Of a stretch of DNA of 64,000 bases, positions 1 through 11,054 are shown in pieces; positions within the stretch are counted from its first letter, which is position 1, and each line of letters starts with the position of its first letter. Where the stretch lies: NCBI GenBank assembly GCA_003586115.2, contig QVOM02000021.1, positions 9,066,248 to 9,130,247 of the forward strand. The letters run 5' to 3'. This DNA is from Salvator merianae. Its lineage: Eukaryota > Chordata > Lepidosauria > Squamata > Teiidae. Position numbers and translations under genes: made by a program. The notes under the pieces are model-generated. The model searched no databases. It worked only from the letters and a program-made list of their open reading frames with translations, and was not told the origin of the DNA.

Positions 1-23
1 GAAAGAGGAAGGGAGGCTGTTTG

Positions 24-300
24 AGGCATGGTGGCGTAGGTGGCTAAAGCACTGATTTTTCAATAGGAGGATCGGAGTTCAAGGCCCCTGTCTGCCGTGT
101 AGAGGGGATGAGCGCCCTCTACTGGCCTCTAGCTCCAGCCAACCTAGCTGTTCAAAAGCAAGTAATTGCAAGCAGATAAATAGGGAGCATCACATTGTGT
201 GATGCAGAAGATAGACAGATGTAAGCCTTCGGGCAAAAAATAACCTTGTAAGCCGCTTTGAGTCAGCTTCGGCCGAGAAAAGTGGGTTATAAAAACCAAG
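24..300 (+). mobile_element. tRNA-derived SINE, copy 1
   Basis: A SINE of about 277 bp. The head resembles a tRNA: an A-box-like stretch near 30-45 (TGGCGTAGGTGGCTA) and a B-box-like stretch near 72-86 (GGAGTTCAAGG). The body contains GAGCGCCCTCTACTGGCC. The 3' part (GTAAGCCGCTTTGAGTCAGC, then GAGAAAAGTGGGTTATAAA) resembles the tail of L2-like LINEs, so mobilisation by an L2-type enzyme is inferred. A second copy at 18682-18958 differs at only a few percent of positions and has a better preserved A box (TGGCGCAGAAGGCTA). It is adjacent to the 3' end of a minus-strand L2 copy. The exact SINE family was not identified. Confidence 0.8.
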
Positions 301-341
<41 letters not shown>

Positions 342-378
342 CTTCTTCTTCTTCTTCTTCTTCATCATCATCATCATC
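301..378. repeat. compound microsatellite (TTG)n(TTC)n(ATC)n
   Basis: Fourteen TTG-type units run into TTC units and then ATC units. They form the variable tail of the SINE at 24-300. Homopolymeric polyglutamine, polyvaline or polyaspartate frames here are translation artefacts of the repeat. Confidence 0.95.
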
Positions 379-379
379 C

Positions 380-1640
380 AAAGGTTAGGATAAAGAGGTG
401 TGTCTTCATCAGGAATCTGAATGCACACAGGGAAGGTGCCTGACACATCTCAGAGGGGAAGCTATTCCATTCTTTAGTTTGGCAGCTATCACCAAGAAGG
501 ACCTTTAGCATATCCATACCCCTTAACTACTGTGCATGGTGAAACAGCCAAGAGAACCTCACTGGCAGGTCTTTGGGCGTGGGCAACTCTATAAGGGAGA
601 AGCTGTTCCTTTAGGTATCTGGGGACAAAGCTCTTTAGGGCCTTATAAGTTAAAGTTCAAACCTTAAGTTGGACTTAGTAATGAATTGGCAACCAGTGTA
701 GCTCTTTTAGGTCCAGAGTGATGTGTGTCTGGCTAGCAGTTCCAATCAGCAGTCTAGCTGCTGCTTTATGTACCAGCTGCAGCTTCTGAACCATTTTCAT
801 GGCCTCCACCTGAGCTTTAAATATCAGTACAGAATTCAGGAACACCCCCAGATTGTATACCTGTCCCTTCCAGGGTAATATAACACCATTGAGAACAAAT
901 TGCCTCCCTGCTTCACAGATCTGTGAACCTCTGACACATAGCACCTCCATCTTGTCTGGATTCAATTTTAATTTATTGCTGTGCATCCAGTCCATTATTG
1001 CCTTCCAGCACTTCAACCACCTCTCCTGATTCAGATGGCACGGAGAGATAGAACTGGGTGTCATCTGCACATTGATGTCACCTCACCCACATCTGGTGAT
1101 TCCTCCCAGCAGCTTCACATAAATATTAAAGAGCATGGGAGATAAGATCAGTCCCTGAGGAACCAAACAGGTGAGTACTCAGGATGTCAATCAAGAATCT
1201 CCCACAACCACTCTCTGGCACTGGCCTTGGAGACAGGAGCAGATCCACTGAAGTGCAGTGCCTCAGATTCCCAAACACTGTAGCTTTTCCAGAAGAATGC
1301 TATGGTCAATGGTATAAAAAGCTGTCAAGAGATCCAGGAGAACCAAAAGGTTTGCATTCCCCCTGTCTTTCTCCTGGAGAAGGTCATCAACCAGGGCAAT
1401 TGAGGTGGATTCCAAGGATAGGTAGCATATCAACATTTTGGGCATGTGAACCTCCTAGTGAACTCTGTCAAAAAGGCAGAGGTTTCTTAAATCTCCATTC
1501 TGGTGAAAAGATAAAATATATCCATAGGATAGCAATCACTGGCATCAGTGATATATTTATGCCAGGGAAGTGTATACCTGTTCTGTTCTGAAGACTGTTG
1601 AAGATGAGTGATGCTGACAAATTCCCATGTCAACTCCTTC
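380..1640 (-). mobile_element. L2-type LINE, 5'-truncated, decayed reverse transcriptase
   Basis: Read on the minus strand this is the 3' part of an L2-like non-LTR retrotransposon. Residues around 1445-1263 read LLVLLDLLTAFYTIDH, which corresponds to reverse transcriptase motif A (family form AFDTIDH). The catalytic Asp position is Tyr here, so the copy is dead. Further 3', 1070-675 reads WMHSNKLKLNPDKMEVL and LQLVHKAAARLLIG, the conserved stretches after the YADD motif. The 3' UTR-like part runs to about 380 beside the SINE tail. Several frame breaks separate the readable blocks. The segment about 1300-1640 recurs at 4140-4475. Confidence 0.75.
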
Positions 1641-1961
1641 CTGTTTTGGGGGAGTGCACCCCTTCTGGAGTTTGAGGCAGAAAATAGCTGCCCCTGGGGA
1701 CGTTTCCTTCCCCTGCCCCCAAGGGGTTGAAGTCCACTTTTTCTCTCAGGTTTCTCTCTCATCCGCCTTCTGTGTGTGCCTTAGGAAAGTTCAACAAAGT
1801 TTTGAAGGGTTGTGCGGAGAAGGGAGAGAAGGAAGAAACAGGAAGGAGAATATGAAAGGAGTGTGTAGAGTGGCTGAAGGAGAAAGCAAAATTAATGTGG
1901 GAAGGTTCAAAAAAGAAGACGGAGAAAAGAATTGAAGATACTCAGGTCTAGGTTTAACAAA

Positions 1962-2475
1962 AACCTTTTCTGCACTTACCTTTGGACTGAGATGGTGCAA
2001 GTCTTCCACATTCTGGAGCAGAAGAGAGAGGCCTTGGCCACTGCTTAGGCCACTTGATCCACCTTGGATGGTATGTATCCAGGTCTAGGTGGCCAAAGTG
2101 GCCATCTAGACTGGGATACCAGTAGGACCTGTTGAAGCAGGTCTACTACTGCTCCAGGAGCTGCTAGACCAGCCCAGGGAGGTGTATGGAAGGACACATG
2201 CCTCTGTGGGATGGTTTAGTAGGGAGGCCCTGTTTTGGCAGCCTAGGGCTCTGAAGCTAGAAAGTTTAGTCTCCAGCCATCAGAGAACCTGAAAGCTGGC
2301 TCTGAAGGTTGTATGATCTTTGAAGCCAGCTTGGGGACTCTCCCAGAACAGCCTTCCGAGTGTGGAAGGCTTGTTCTGGAACAGGAAGAGCGGTCTGGAA
2401 CAGGAAGAGCTGGGACCAATCTAGCCTGGTCTGGTCCTTCTGACCCAGTCCAGCAAAGAAAGTGCAGAAATGGTC
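1962..2475. mobile_element. Harbinger-like MITE, about 500-bp group (group D)
   Basis: The left terminus AACCTTTTCTGCACTTACC pairs with the right terminus GTGCAGAAATGGTC as an imperfect terminal inverted repeat. Flanking bases are AAA on both sides (1959-1961 and 2476-2478), a candidate 3-bp target duplication of low information. The interior has pyrimidine-rich pseudo-palindromes such as ACCAGTAGGACCTG. It has no coding capacity. It is similar in length to the elements at 12746-13257, 34830-35327 and 59654-60133. Confidence 0.6.
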
Positions 2476-2655
2476 AAAGAGTCTAAACATCTAGTTCTAG
2501 CTAATTAGAAGATTCATCTTGGGTCACGTCTCCACCTGGCATCAAAAATGCCTTAGATGGGCATTGAGGTCTACCCATCTCCATAGAGTCCCATGATGAA
2601 GGGGTGTGAAGATGCATGGTGGAATTTCAGTCCCACTCCAAGCCATAAAAATATA

Positions 2656-2922
2656 GGGCCTTTTTGCACTTTCCACTGTAGAACAGGATAATTATCCTGT
2701 GCTATGGTGCAACAGTCTCGCAGCACGGTGACCATCCACACTGAGAGGCCTTGGAATAGACCGGTAGCAGAATACCAGCATTTGCAGTACAAATGCTGGT
2801 GCCCTGCTGGCGTCCTGAGCCATGACAGTAGCCAGGAAACTTCCTGGCTGTAGTGTGAAATGTGGAAGCACTTGACTTGTGAACGTCTGTGACGCTCACT
2901 AGTGTGAAGTGTGAAAAGGCCC
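2656..2922. mobile_element. Harbinger-like MITE with subterminal hairpins (group A)
   Basis: The left end GGGCCTTTTTGCACTTTCC matches the inverted right end AAGTGTGAAAAGGCCC. Both flanks carry ATA (2653-2655 and 2923-2925), a perfect 3-bp duplication. Just inside the left end lies the hairpin GAACAGGATAATTATCCTGT, which recurs in several other elements here. Just inside the right end is a second hairpin around CGTCTGTGACG. At 267 bp it has no coding capacity and would need a transposase supplied in trans. Confidence 0.8.
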
Positions 2923-3139
2923 ATAGTATGCAAGAAGTAACTCTGAAGCTTGTAGTTTAGTATTAAAAGGACCTTTTTACTTGCACATAAATTACATTTT
3001 TTAATATAATAGCAGATGTTTTGACATTTACATCACTATCAATGCTTTAAATTAGTTGTAGAGTGCTCTCTACATACTTTCTTCCTTCTTTTGCAACTCC
3101 TCCCAACTCCATGTTAGATTTTCACTGCAACAAAATGTG

Positions 3140-3285
3140 CCATGTTTGTATGAGGGTTAGCCCAAGAACTGCAGCCTTGGCAATGGTGACTGAAACATCA
3201 AACCCCTTGCTGAGGCCACAAGGGCAGTCCCCTCCCGTGGAAGCACCTCACCAGGGCACCTTTTGTCAGTAAAGTAGAGACAAGC
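3140..3285. repeat. short dispersed repeat shared with 10020-10165
   Basis: GCCTTGGCAATGGTGACTG, CCTTGCTGAGGCCACAAGGG and GTAGAGACAAGCC here parallel GGCTTTGGTGATGGCAGTAG, CCTTGCCAAGGCAGAGAGGG and GTGGAGATAAGCC at 10020-10165, in the same order and orientation. The family was not recognised. The two stretches could be parts of one old mobile element or of related pseudogene fragments. Confidence 0.45.
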
Positions 3286-3306
3286 CTAAGAAAGATATCT
3301 CACTGA

Positions 3307-3517
3307 CAGCGGCGGCCAGTGGCTTTAAGCCTGGGTGTTTGCGCCCCATGCGAAGTGTGCCATGACTGTTTGCAGGCCCTCTGGGCCTCCGTACTGCCTC
3401 AGCAGGTCACTAGGCAACCTGCTGAGGCACTATGGAAGCCTGGAAGCCCCGCGAACAGCCATGGCACGCTTCACACGGGGCGTGAACACCCAGGCTTAAA
3501 GCCGCTGGCCACCACTG
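3307..3517. mobile_element. hAT-type foldback MITE, copy 1
   Basis: A 211-bp element that is almost entirely an inverted repeat. The left arm starts CAGCGGCGGCCAGTGGCTTT and the right arm, inverted, starts CAGTGGTGGCCAGCGGCTTT. The direct repeat CTCACTGA flanks it exactly (3299-3306 and 3518-3525). An 8-bp duplication with CAG termini is the signature of hAT transposases. It has no coding capacity. Related copies are at 7840-8031 and, truncated, at 14732-14816. Confidence 0.9.
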
Positions 3518-4139
3518 CTCACTGAGGACCTATAGAAACAAGTTGGAAAACATGTGGTTTGGAAAGTCAAACATCTTGTTACTGCTTTGGAAAACCTTTT
3601 TAAAAAGCAGTATTTCACAGCTGAGAGATTTCTGTCTTTCTTATGAAACCTGATGATTTTGACATAGGAAACCTAACAATAATTTTACTGACTCTGTGCC
3701 CTTCATATATAGTATATGACAGTCTGTAACTGGTATATGTTATCAGAACTATATAGGAAATGGCTCTTTTAAGAACTTGTCAGAGAGCCATAAGGTACTG
3801 AGTCTATATTAACTACAAATTTATGGAAAAGTCGTTGAGGAAGAGATGAGAAGAGAAATAGCACAACAGAAGCTTTGAAAATAGTAACTTCTTTATGCCT
3901 GGAGAAGGACTTGATTTAGATATCATTCGTACCATGGAGAGGAAAAAGTCCTTTAAAAAATGGTTACATTCTACTGAAGATAACTACTGTAAATACGAAC
4001 ACCATCAGACTTTCATCTTTGCACATTCACAGACATTACACTGACTCTGAGGCTGCTTCTAGATGTGGATAAAATGCCAACAGATTGTTGGCACTGCAGT
4101 TAGATTGCCAGACGGTCCCAATGCCATATTGGAGCTCTG

Positions 4140-4475
4140 GTAGATTGTATCAAAAACTGCAAAGAGATCCAGGAGAATCAACAGGTTTGCACTCCCCATC
4201 TTTCTCCTGGAGAAGCTCATCAAGGGTGATCAAGGTGGATTCCAAGGATAGGTAGCATGTCAACATTTTGGGCATGTGAACCCCCTAGCTAACTCTGTCA
4301 AAAAAGCAGAGGTTTCTTAAATCACCGTTCTGGTGAACAGATTAAATATATTCATAGGATAGCAGACAGTGGCATCAGTGACATATTTATGCCAGGGAAG
4401 TGAATACCTGTCCTGCTCTGAAGACTGTTGAAGATGAGTGGCACTGACAAATGTCCTATGTCAACTCCTTAGAAA
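4140..4475 (-). mobile_element. L2-type LINE fragment, second copy of the 1300-1640 segment
   Basis: The sequence follows 1300-1640 almost base for base, for example GGATTCCAAGGATAGGTAGC, AACATTTTGGGCATGTGAAC and GAAGACTGTTGAAGATGAGT. It is roughly 85-90 percent identical by eye. Similarity stops at GTCAACTCCTT in both copies. The rest of the LINE is missing here, so this is either a local duplication or an independently truncated relative. Confidence 0.65.
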
Positions 4476-4687
4476 GGGATGCTAAATACAAAATAAAAAT
4501 ATTCTGGGAGATCCCACACTATTTCTCTTTCTCTGCATGGAGGAACCTACCCAGGACATCTGCTGAGGCTCATTCAGCATTGAATAGAAAGAAACGTTGA
4601 TGATTTTGCAGTGTCCACCTTTTCCTTTTATTTTGTTTTTTTCATGTGCATATGGGAAGCGCCAGGAAGGTGAGATGTAAACAGAAA

Positions 4688-4910
4688 GTGCCCAGTCACA
4701 CCTAAGTTTTAATTCAGCTTCGGTCCACTTTCTGATCGAGAGAACACATCAGTGAAGTAATAAGATGTTTTCTTTCAGCATTATCTAATTCAGAAAATCC
4801 ACCTTTGGGCTAGATAATGTGGAAAGAAAATGATAAGTCACTTTGCTGATGGGTTCCTTCAATCTGAAAGTGGACTGGAGCTGGATTAAAACTTAGGTGT
4901 GAATGGGCCC
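4688..4910. mobile_element. MITE with GTGCCCAGTCACACCTAAG termini
   Basis: The left terminus GTGCCCAGTCACACCTAAG matches the inverted right end CTTAGGTGTGAATGGGCCC. Interior inverted matches extend further (AATTCAGC against GCTGGATT; CCACTTTC against GAAAGTGG). AAA flanks both sides. The 223-bp length and architecture fit the Harbinger-like set. A longer relative with similar ends is at 10352-10994. Confidence 0.65.
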
Positions 4911-5229
4911 AAAAAGAAACAAATGGAAATGCACTTTCAGATCTCTGTAGCTTTTATCTATGCCAAGTTGTGATTTCACAAGCATTTTTAGGGATATCAA
5001 ATTCAGTCATTGGTCCCTGGAACATTGGCAAAAGGGATATGTAGCTCCTGCTGAACCAGAAGGGGCAGCAAGACATGGACACGGAGAACCACCACTAGCC
5101 CTGGTAGAGCAAAGATAAGAAAACTGTAGTGCTCAGTCAGATCTCATCTAACCAGAACAATATTCACAGGTGATGTGATCACAACTCTCAACTTTCAAAG
5201 TCAGAACCAGAGACGACGTATGTGGCCAG

Positions 5230-6400
5230 AATTACTTCTTTATATAATATTTCATATAACTTCCCATTAGATTATAATCTGAAAGTGGTTTACATAGCAT
5301 AGAGAATATAAACAGCAAAAATCATAATAGTTATATAAAGACACAATTCAAACTAAGAATGGGGGAAATGAAGGAAGACACATTCACTTTGGAAAGATCT
5401 GGGTAAAACGATAAGTCTTCAAATGATGCCTAAAAACTAGAAGTGTAGGTGCCCTATAAATGTCAGTCATTGCACTATTGCAGAGGATGGATCCTATCAT
5501 AGAGATGGTCCAATTGTAGGTAATCATAAGATGACATTCAGTGATTTGTGGTACTTGCAGGAAGACCTCCCCTGAAGATCTTAATGATTCCCCAGGTCTA
5601 TACTGAGAGAAGCAGTCAAGTTAGCTGGTCCCAAGTTGTTAAGGGTCTGGTTCGTCAAAGATAAAATCTTGAACCTGACCTGGTAGCTAACTGGCAACCA
5701 ATTCTGGTGCTCCAGCACATATCTGATATATCCATGGTGAGGTGTCCCACTCAACAACCTGGCCACCACATTTTGCAGTCCCACATAGAGTGGCTAGGCT
5801 ATCTCTGTCCAGGTATGGGCGTAGTTGGTACATCAGACAAGGCTGGTAATAGTCACAGAGGTCGCTTGAGCCTCTAGTAACAATGATGGCATAGGAAGCA
5901 CCTCCAAAATATGTACCTGCTCCTTCTGGGGAAGTGTAACCCCATCTAGAACAAGCAAATTCCCAAGTACCCAAACATGAGAACCACACACCCACAGAGT
6001 CTCTGTCTTGTCAGAAGTGCTTTTTCAGAGTTGGATGAATGACTGCTTCTTTCAAGGCCAGTGGGGTTACACCCTTACACAGAGATGGTTTACCACTCCC
6101 TGGAGTGACCCAGTCAGCTCCTCCTGGCTAGCTCTAATAAGGCAAGATGGGCACAGATCCATAATGCATGTCGTAGACTGGGCATTCACAAGCATCTTAT
6201 CTACATCCTCAGGCCTCAAATATTGAACCTGATTCCAGAAAATTGGATGAGGCAGCTCATTAGACTACCTCACCAGGTAGTAACTCAATGGAGGTGCTTA
6301 AGTCGGCGTGGAAACGAGTGATTATAATCTCAAAATACCTTGTAAATTTACCACAGTAGTCTTCTGAGAGTTCTAATACTGGATTTCTAGGAGCAGCTGA
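5230..6400 (-). mobile_element. L2-type LINE, 5'-truncated, with 3' UTR
   Basis: Read on the minus strand, the coding part shows QLRPYLDRDSLATL (near 5870-5800) and LQNVVARLLSGTPHHGYIR followed by LPVSYQVRFKILSLT (5784-5650). These are the conserved C-terminal blocks of L2-like reverse transcriptases. The reading frame changes between blocks, so the copy is a pseudogene. The 3' UTR-like tail extends to about 5230 (AAAGTGGTTTACATAGCATA on the plus strand). Its 5' limit near 6400 is approximate. Confidence 0.7.
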
Positions 6401-6419
6401 CAACTGCCACTTAAGCACT

Positions 6420-7620
6420 CAGAACAACTCTGCTGCCAAGGTGGGAAGGTTTTTTGTGGGTTTTTTTTTTTTAGCATGTTTTCTTCTGTTATTATCAGGT
6501 TGTTATTTTACTGAATGTTGTGGCCTGCCTTGGAACCTTTAACTAAAACACTCATCTGAATAGATTCAGGGTGTCACTGTCTAGATGGATATGAATGGGC
6601 CATTCACTCTAAATGAGAAACAGATTATTTTCAGTAATCAATCAATCAATTAAATTAAACCAAGAAAAAAAACCCCTAAAGACATACTCAGATTGAACTT
6701 GACATTTGGTGGCTACATGAACCCATCCTTAAGAGTTTTCTTGACAAAGGAAGAGAGAGGTTCCTCATTGCTTTCTTCCAGGGCCATAAATAAACAGTCT
6801 GGTAGCCTGAGATCAGCCTCATGTGAATAGCTGTAAAAATTTGTGATTTAAGTGACACCAAAACCTGAAAAATCTCAGGTCTGGACAGAATCTTATTTTG
6901 TTTGTGGATAAAAAACAATGGTTGAAAGGATAAAAATAATTGTCACAAATCATGAAAAGTTGAAACTCCTGGAAAAATCCTGCTCTTCCTATGCAGAACA
7001 TTTTTATTATACCTTTCAGTTATATTTTGACTTTCATTCACTTATCAATGTGTCATCACGATAAATATGAATCCAAGACAAAGCTTATTTCATTATTTTA
7101 GAATCCAAGTTAATGACAGATCATGTAATTTTAATTTTATATAACTAACTGTAAAAATCAACTCACTGGCTGACAACATTATGCATTTATTTACTGAATT
7201 TGCAAAGCCATCTAGTAACTAAAATTCTTTGGTTTCACCTACTCTGATATGGGATCTGAGCCCCGGTGTACAGAGGCTGCCCTGGAGTGGAGGGGGAATA
7301 CTTCCTGAAGTAGCCCCCAAATGCAGCTGAAACCACTTCTAGGGACTGGGAATGCTAGCTGAAGTCTACTGGATTTTCAGTCCCCTGCAGCAGCTGTGGC
7401 TGCATTCCTGACCATAGATTCATCCTGTGGTCATTGTGTGTACTTACATGACAACTCAGGGTAGAATCTAGCAGTGAGGGAAGTCTAACAGTAGTTAAAG
7501 GCTGCATCAGCACACGGTACAAAAGTAGCCTGAAAACAGCTTAGAGATCATAGCTTTTGGACACTAGTATTCTCATCCCACTTCTAGTCGGCACTAGCAT
7601 ATGGAGACTACCACCTTTAA
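6420..7620. other. no recognised feature
   Basis: AT-rich single-copy-looking DNA with a short poly-T (6461-6471) and a few ATCA units near 6641. The longest frames are under 80 codons and lack splice signals or recognisable motifs. Confidence 0.5.
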
Positions 7621-7624
7621 GGTG

Positions 7625-7790
7625 GTTTCTGCACTTGGTGGTAGATTGAATCAAGAAATGGTCTATAGGCCTCTCTTCTAGTATGCGCCATCCACACAGG
7701 ACAGAGTATAGACTGGACCGGGATGCCCAAAATGTTGTCCTGGTCCGGTCTACTGGTAGATCTCCCCTTAAAATACACTTCAGTGGGACC
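7625..7790. mobile_element. fragment of a group-D MITE
   Basis: TTTCTGCACTTGGTGGTAG and GTCCTGGTCCGGTCTACTGG match the terminal and near-terminal parts of the group-D MITEs (compare GTAGACCGGACCAGGACAAC near 8803). Both true ends are not visible, so this is a partial copy. Confidence 0.45.
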
Positions 7791-7839
7791 TTATAGCCAG
7801 GTCAGAGATGATTTAGTTGGAGCCTATTGTACTTAGAAC

Positions 7840-8031
7840 CAGCAGCGGCTCGTCACTTTAAGGGCAGGTGTTCCGAACCCATGGGAAGGGGGTGATCGCT
7901 GTTCATGGGGCCTCCAGGCCTCTGTACTGTCGCAGCTGGCCTGCTGCAACAATCCGGAGGCCCCGCAAACAGCAATCACCCCCTTCCTGCGGGTTCCGAA
8001 CACCCGCCCTTAAAGTGATGGGCTGCTGCTG
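7840..8031. mobile_element. hAT-type foldback MITE, copy 2
   Basis: A 192-bp inverted repeat with ends CAGCAGCGGCTCGTCACTTT and, inverted, CAGCAGCAGCCCATCACTTT. The flanks are CTTAGAAC (7832-7839) and CTTAGAAT (8032-8039), an 8-bp duplication with one mismatch. The arms continue through GGTGTTCCGAACCC and GGGGGTGATTGCTGTT. Same family as 3307-3517. Confidence 0.88.
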
Positions 8032-8432
8032 CTTAGAATCAGCATCCAAATATTTGCAGTTAAACAGGTTAATAATCAAGGTTAGAAGACTTTTTTTAAA
8101 AACAACAACAACTTAGGACAACTTATTAAACATTCAGAAGTTTATGTTCAACAATACAATTAATTGTATGATGTGTGCTTCATTTATTTCTATCTTTTCT
8201 TTCTTATAACGTATTCTAGTGAATTTTGTCTCTTAACCTATGTTTTTAACTTCTTGTTTTGTAACCCACACAAAGGCTTTATCCACACAGCCAAAGTCAT
8301 CTGGGGGACCGAGCAAACAAATGCTTCCACTCTGATTGGCCCCTAAGAATCCCAGAAAAGCAATCGGGGAAGGCCTTTTTACCACACACAGTTAAAAAAA
8401 AGAAAGAACAAAGTGGATCTAAAGCAGCCTAA

Positions 8433-8810
8433 GCCATTTCTGCACTTACTTGTGGTAGACAGGACCAGAGCCGGATGCTCTAGTCCAGGATAAGCAACCT
8501 GTCACAAGTTGGGACAGATTGCTCTTGGTGCAGAACAAGGCCATCCAGGTTAAGATGGACTGTTCCGTGCCACCCCCACATTGTTTCTGAAGACTGGAAT
8601 TTTGAAGGCAGTGGTGGGGTATTCCAAATGTCCCCAAGGCCAGGAACTGGCCTACTGAGCTCCTGGTGGTACACCTTGTTGTGTCACCAAAATTGGTCCC
8701 CCTTGGTATACCAGATCATAGTGGCATGCCATCTGTATGTATATGTGGTCTGGTATACCACCTCCTAGTGTGCTGATAGATCTTGAAAAAGAGATCTACC
8801 AGTAGACCGG
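8433..8810. mobile_element. group-D MITE, right end lost beside a second MITE
   Basis: The left end GCCATTTCTGCACTTACTTG follows TAA. Interior blocks (GGTATACCAGATC, TGTCACCAAAATTGGTCC, CAGTAGACCGGACCAGGAC) parallel the element at 12746-13257. The expected right terminus is missing, and a different palindromic MITE occupies 8811-8925. Confidence 0.5.
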
Positions 8811-8925
8811 ACCAGGACAACATCTCTTGCTTATTCCACTATATTTGGATATTCCGGAATATCCCTACTTTATTCCGGAATATCCAAATGTAGAAGAATA
8901 AGCAAGCGACCTCTGGATGAAGCCT
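8811..8925. mobile_element. palindromic MITE, family F copy 1
   Basis: GCTTATTCCACTATATTTGG and GATATTCCGGAATATCC are mirrored by TTATTCCGGAATATCC and AATGTAGAAGAATAAGC. The outer right end CTCTGGATGAAGCCT matches the better preserved copy at 58344-58479 (GTCTGGATGTAGCCT). Confidence 0.65.
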
Positions 8926-8929
8926 ACAG

Positions 8930-10019
8930 GTGTTCATTGTTCTCTAAAGCACAGGATTTTCTGGCTTGAGTTGTATTCCATTTCACTTGGAGCTGCATAT
9001 GTAGAATGCTTGGAGGACAGGATCTGTCAATTTTGCAAATTCTTGTCATTATATTTATTCAACAACATAGTGTAAATAAGAGAACTTGGTAATGCTGTAT
9101 CAGCAACAGATGTTCCGTATAAAGATGTCAGGGTGAAGGACAAGACAGTTATAGACTCGCCTGCAATTAAGGCAATGTCATTTATGCGGGCTAGAGATAT
9201 GGGAATGCTGTCTGGTGCTTTCCTTTCCTACCCCATGGAATAGTTCTAAGTTCATATACACATCTGTCCTGGTGTGCCACTATGCATTTGCATTATCCCC
9301 GTTTAAATTTCTAATATGTATAACAACCAGTGGCATACTTTTGCTATCAATAAAAGATACTGAGAAATGTTTAGAAATGCGCTCCATTATATATCTGCTT
9401 TTTTTCTCACTGCTTTTTCAGCCTCGATAGTAAAAATGCAAAGTATTATCAACATCCTTCTTACCAATGCCAGTGCAATGAATAATTCCAGTAAACAACT
9501 CCACTGAAGAGTTCACGAACCCTTTTTTCTACCTTCTCCATTAAGTCTTCATATCTGTTCTGTGCCTCTACAGTAGTTACTGGTACAGAACATTCTGCTA
9601 ATAAAATAGTTTTTTTATGCATTCTCCCACATATCAGGAACAGGGAGGGGATTCTCTTCATGCAGATTGCTCTTCACATCTTTGCAAACTAGCACCAACA
9701 TCTAAAGAGGGGTTAAATCCATGTTTGATCGTATGCGCTTAGAAATTGTCACCATGTTCAAGGATCTTAATAGAGTTTCTGCTCTTGGGAAGCTGCTTAA
9801 TATGTTCAAGCTAAAGGCTGCAGTCTCCACAACCATTCAAATCTCATTGAGAGACATTGAAAGCTGCCTGTTTCCACAGCACACACACCTGCTGATGGTG
9901 AGAATGTGTGGAAGGACTTCAGTGCTCCTCCAAGATGCAAAAATTTCAATGCACAATATGCAGCTTTAAAGATGCTTCTTGCACGCTGGGCTGGACCCTT
10001 GTGGTAAAACATGCTGCAA
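8930..10019. other. no recognised gene; one weakly suggestive minus-strand frame
   Basis: Most of this stretch has no recognisable content. A minus-strand frame at 9661-9461 includes ILLAECSVP and RYEDLMEKVEKR. That faintly resembles a motif (roughly ELTVP followed by RYEDL) which I recall from some retroelement-associated open frames. No start, splice or tail evidence supports a gene. Confidence 0.35.
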
Positions 10020-10165
10020 CTGTGTGCAGGCTGGCTTGAGAAATATGGCTTTGGTGATGGCAGTAGAGCCATCAAACTCCTTGCCAAGGCAGAGAGGGCA
10101 GTCCACTCCAGTGGAGATACTTCCTTAATGCTTCTCTCATTGGTGTAGTGGAGATAAGCCCCAAA
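10020..10165. repeat. short dispersed repeat shared with 3140-3285
   Basis: Counterpart of the repeat at 3140-3285, in the same orientation (see that entry for shared blocks). Minus-strand translation gives no family I can name. Confidence 0.45.
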
Positions 10166-10351
10166 TATCACTCCAGAATAACTGCACAAGGAGCCAACAA
10201 ATAGCCTTTTTGATTAGGGATAGTCTGGGCTCATCCCTTGGCTTTTCTTTGGTTGTCACTTTTTTCACATAACCCAACAGAGCATCATTGTCAAAAATCA
10301 CTTCAGTTTGGGGGTTGTCACAAGGAGAAGATGCCTGAGGGAAGCCATTAA

Positions 10352-10994
10352 GGGCCCAGTCACACCACAACAATAAAATCCATTTCACGGCACCTGGGGG
10401 ACTGCTATCACAAAATGATAGATCACACTCTTAATGATATAATGTTCCCTGAGACTGTCCTGTTGTGTCCACACCTTTAGTGTCCCTGGCCTCAGTCCCG
10501 TGAAATGGTACTTTTTTAATCTCCACCCTGGCCGTTCTCTTTCTCCTCTTCTCACTGTAATTAGGTCCAGTTCCATCAGTCGCATTATGGCTTCTCAGGA
10601 GAGGTACATCCACATCTCTCTGCCAACCCACCCTTCCCTCTCATGAAATGCCTATTTTTTAAGCAACCAGCCCTAACGGAAAAGGGAAAAAGATGATGAT
10701 ATGAGGCAAGTGGGGGACAATGCCCCTCCTCTAGGATGCCCACAAGGTCTGGCACTGGATGAGAGGAAAATGGAAACTGTCCCTCTGCCAGCCCCAGATA
10801 GTCCCCTGTGTGATCACCCCTTGAAAATTAAAATGAACTAATGAGCTCAAATGAGCTCAGAGCTGACAAAATCCAATTAAAGGATAATCTCTTTCCTGAG
10901 AGTTCAGAAAAGGTATGGAAATGGATTTTGGCATGTGAACTCTTGAGCCTAAGAAGGGCTGAAGCAGAATTAAAGTTAAGGTGTGACCGCAACC
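10352..10994. mobile_element. Harbinger-like MITE with GGGCCCAGTCACACC end
   Basis: The left end GGGCCCAGTCACACCACAAC pairs with the right end GGTGTGACCGCAACC. TAA lies on both sides (10349-10351 and 10995-10997), a perfect TWA-type duplication. At 643 bp it is long for a MITE, but its frames are short and show no transposase motifs. The termini resemble those of 4688-4910. Confidence 0.7.
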
Positions 10995-11054
10995 TAAGTG
11001 ACATTTTAGCACACTTTGACATTGAGAAATGGCCTACAGATCATGACTAGTGAG

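Noticed and set aside
144..446. Frames with polyglutamine, polyvaline, polylysine or polyaspartate runs
   Set aside because: Translations of the SINE's trinucleotide microsatellite tail.
9461..9661. Minus-strand coding gene fragment
   Set aside because: Only a faint motif resemblance. No supporting splice sites or extension in frame. Kept as a remark only.
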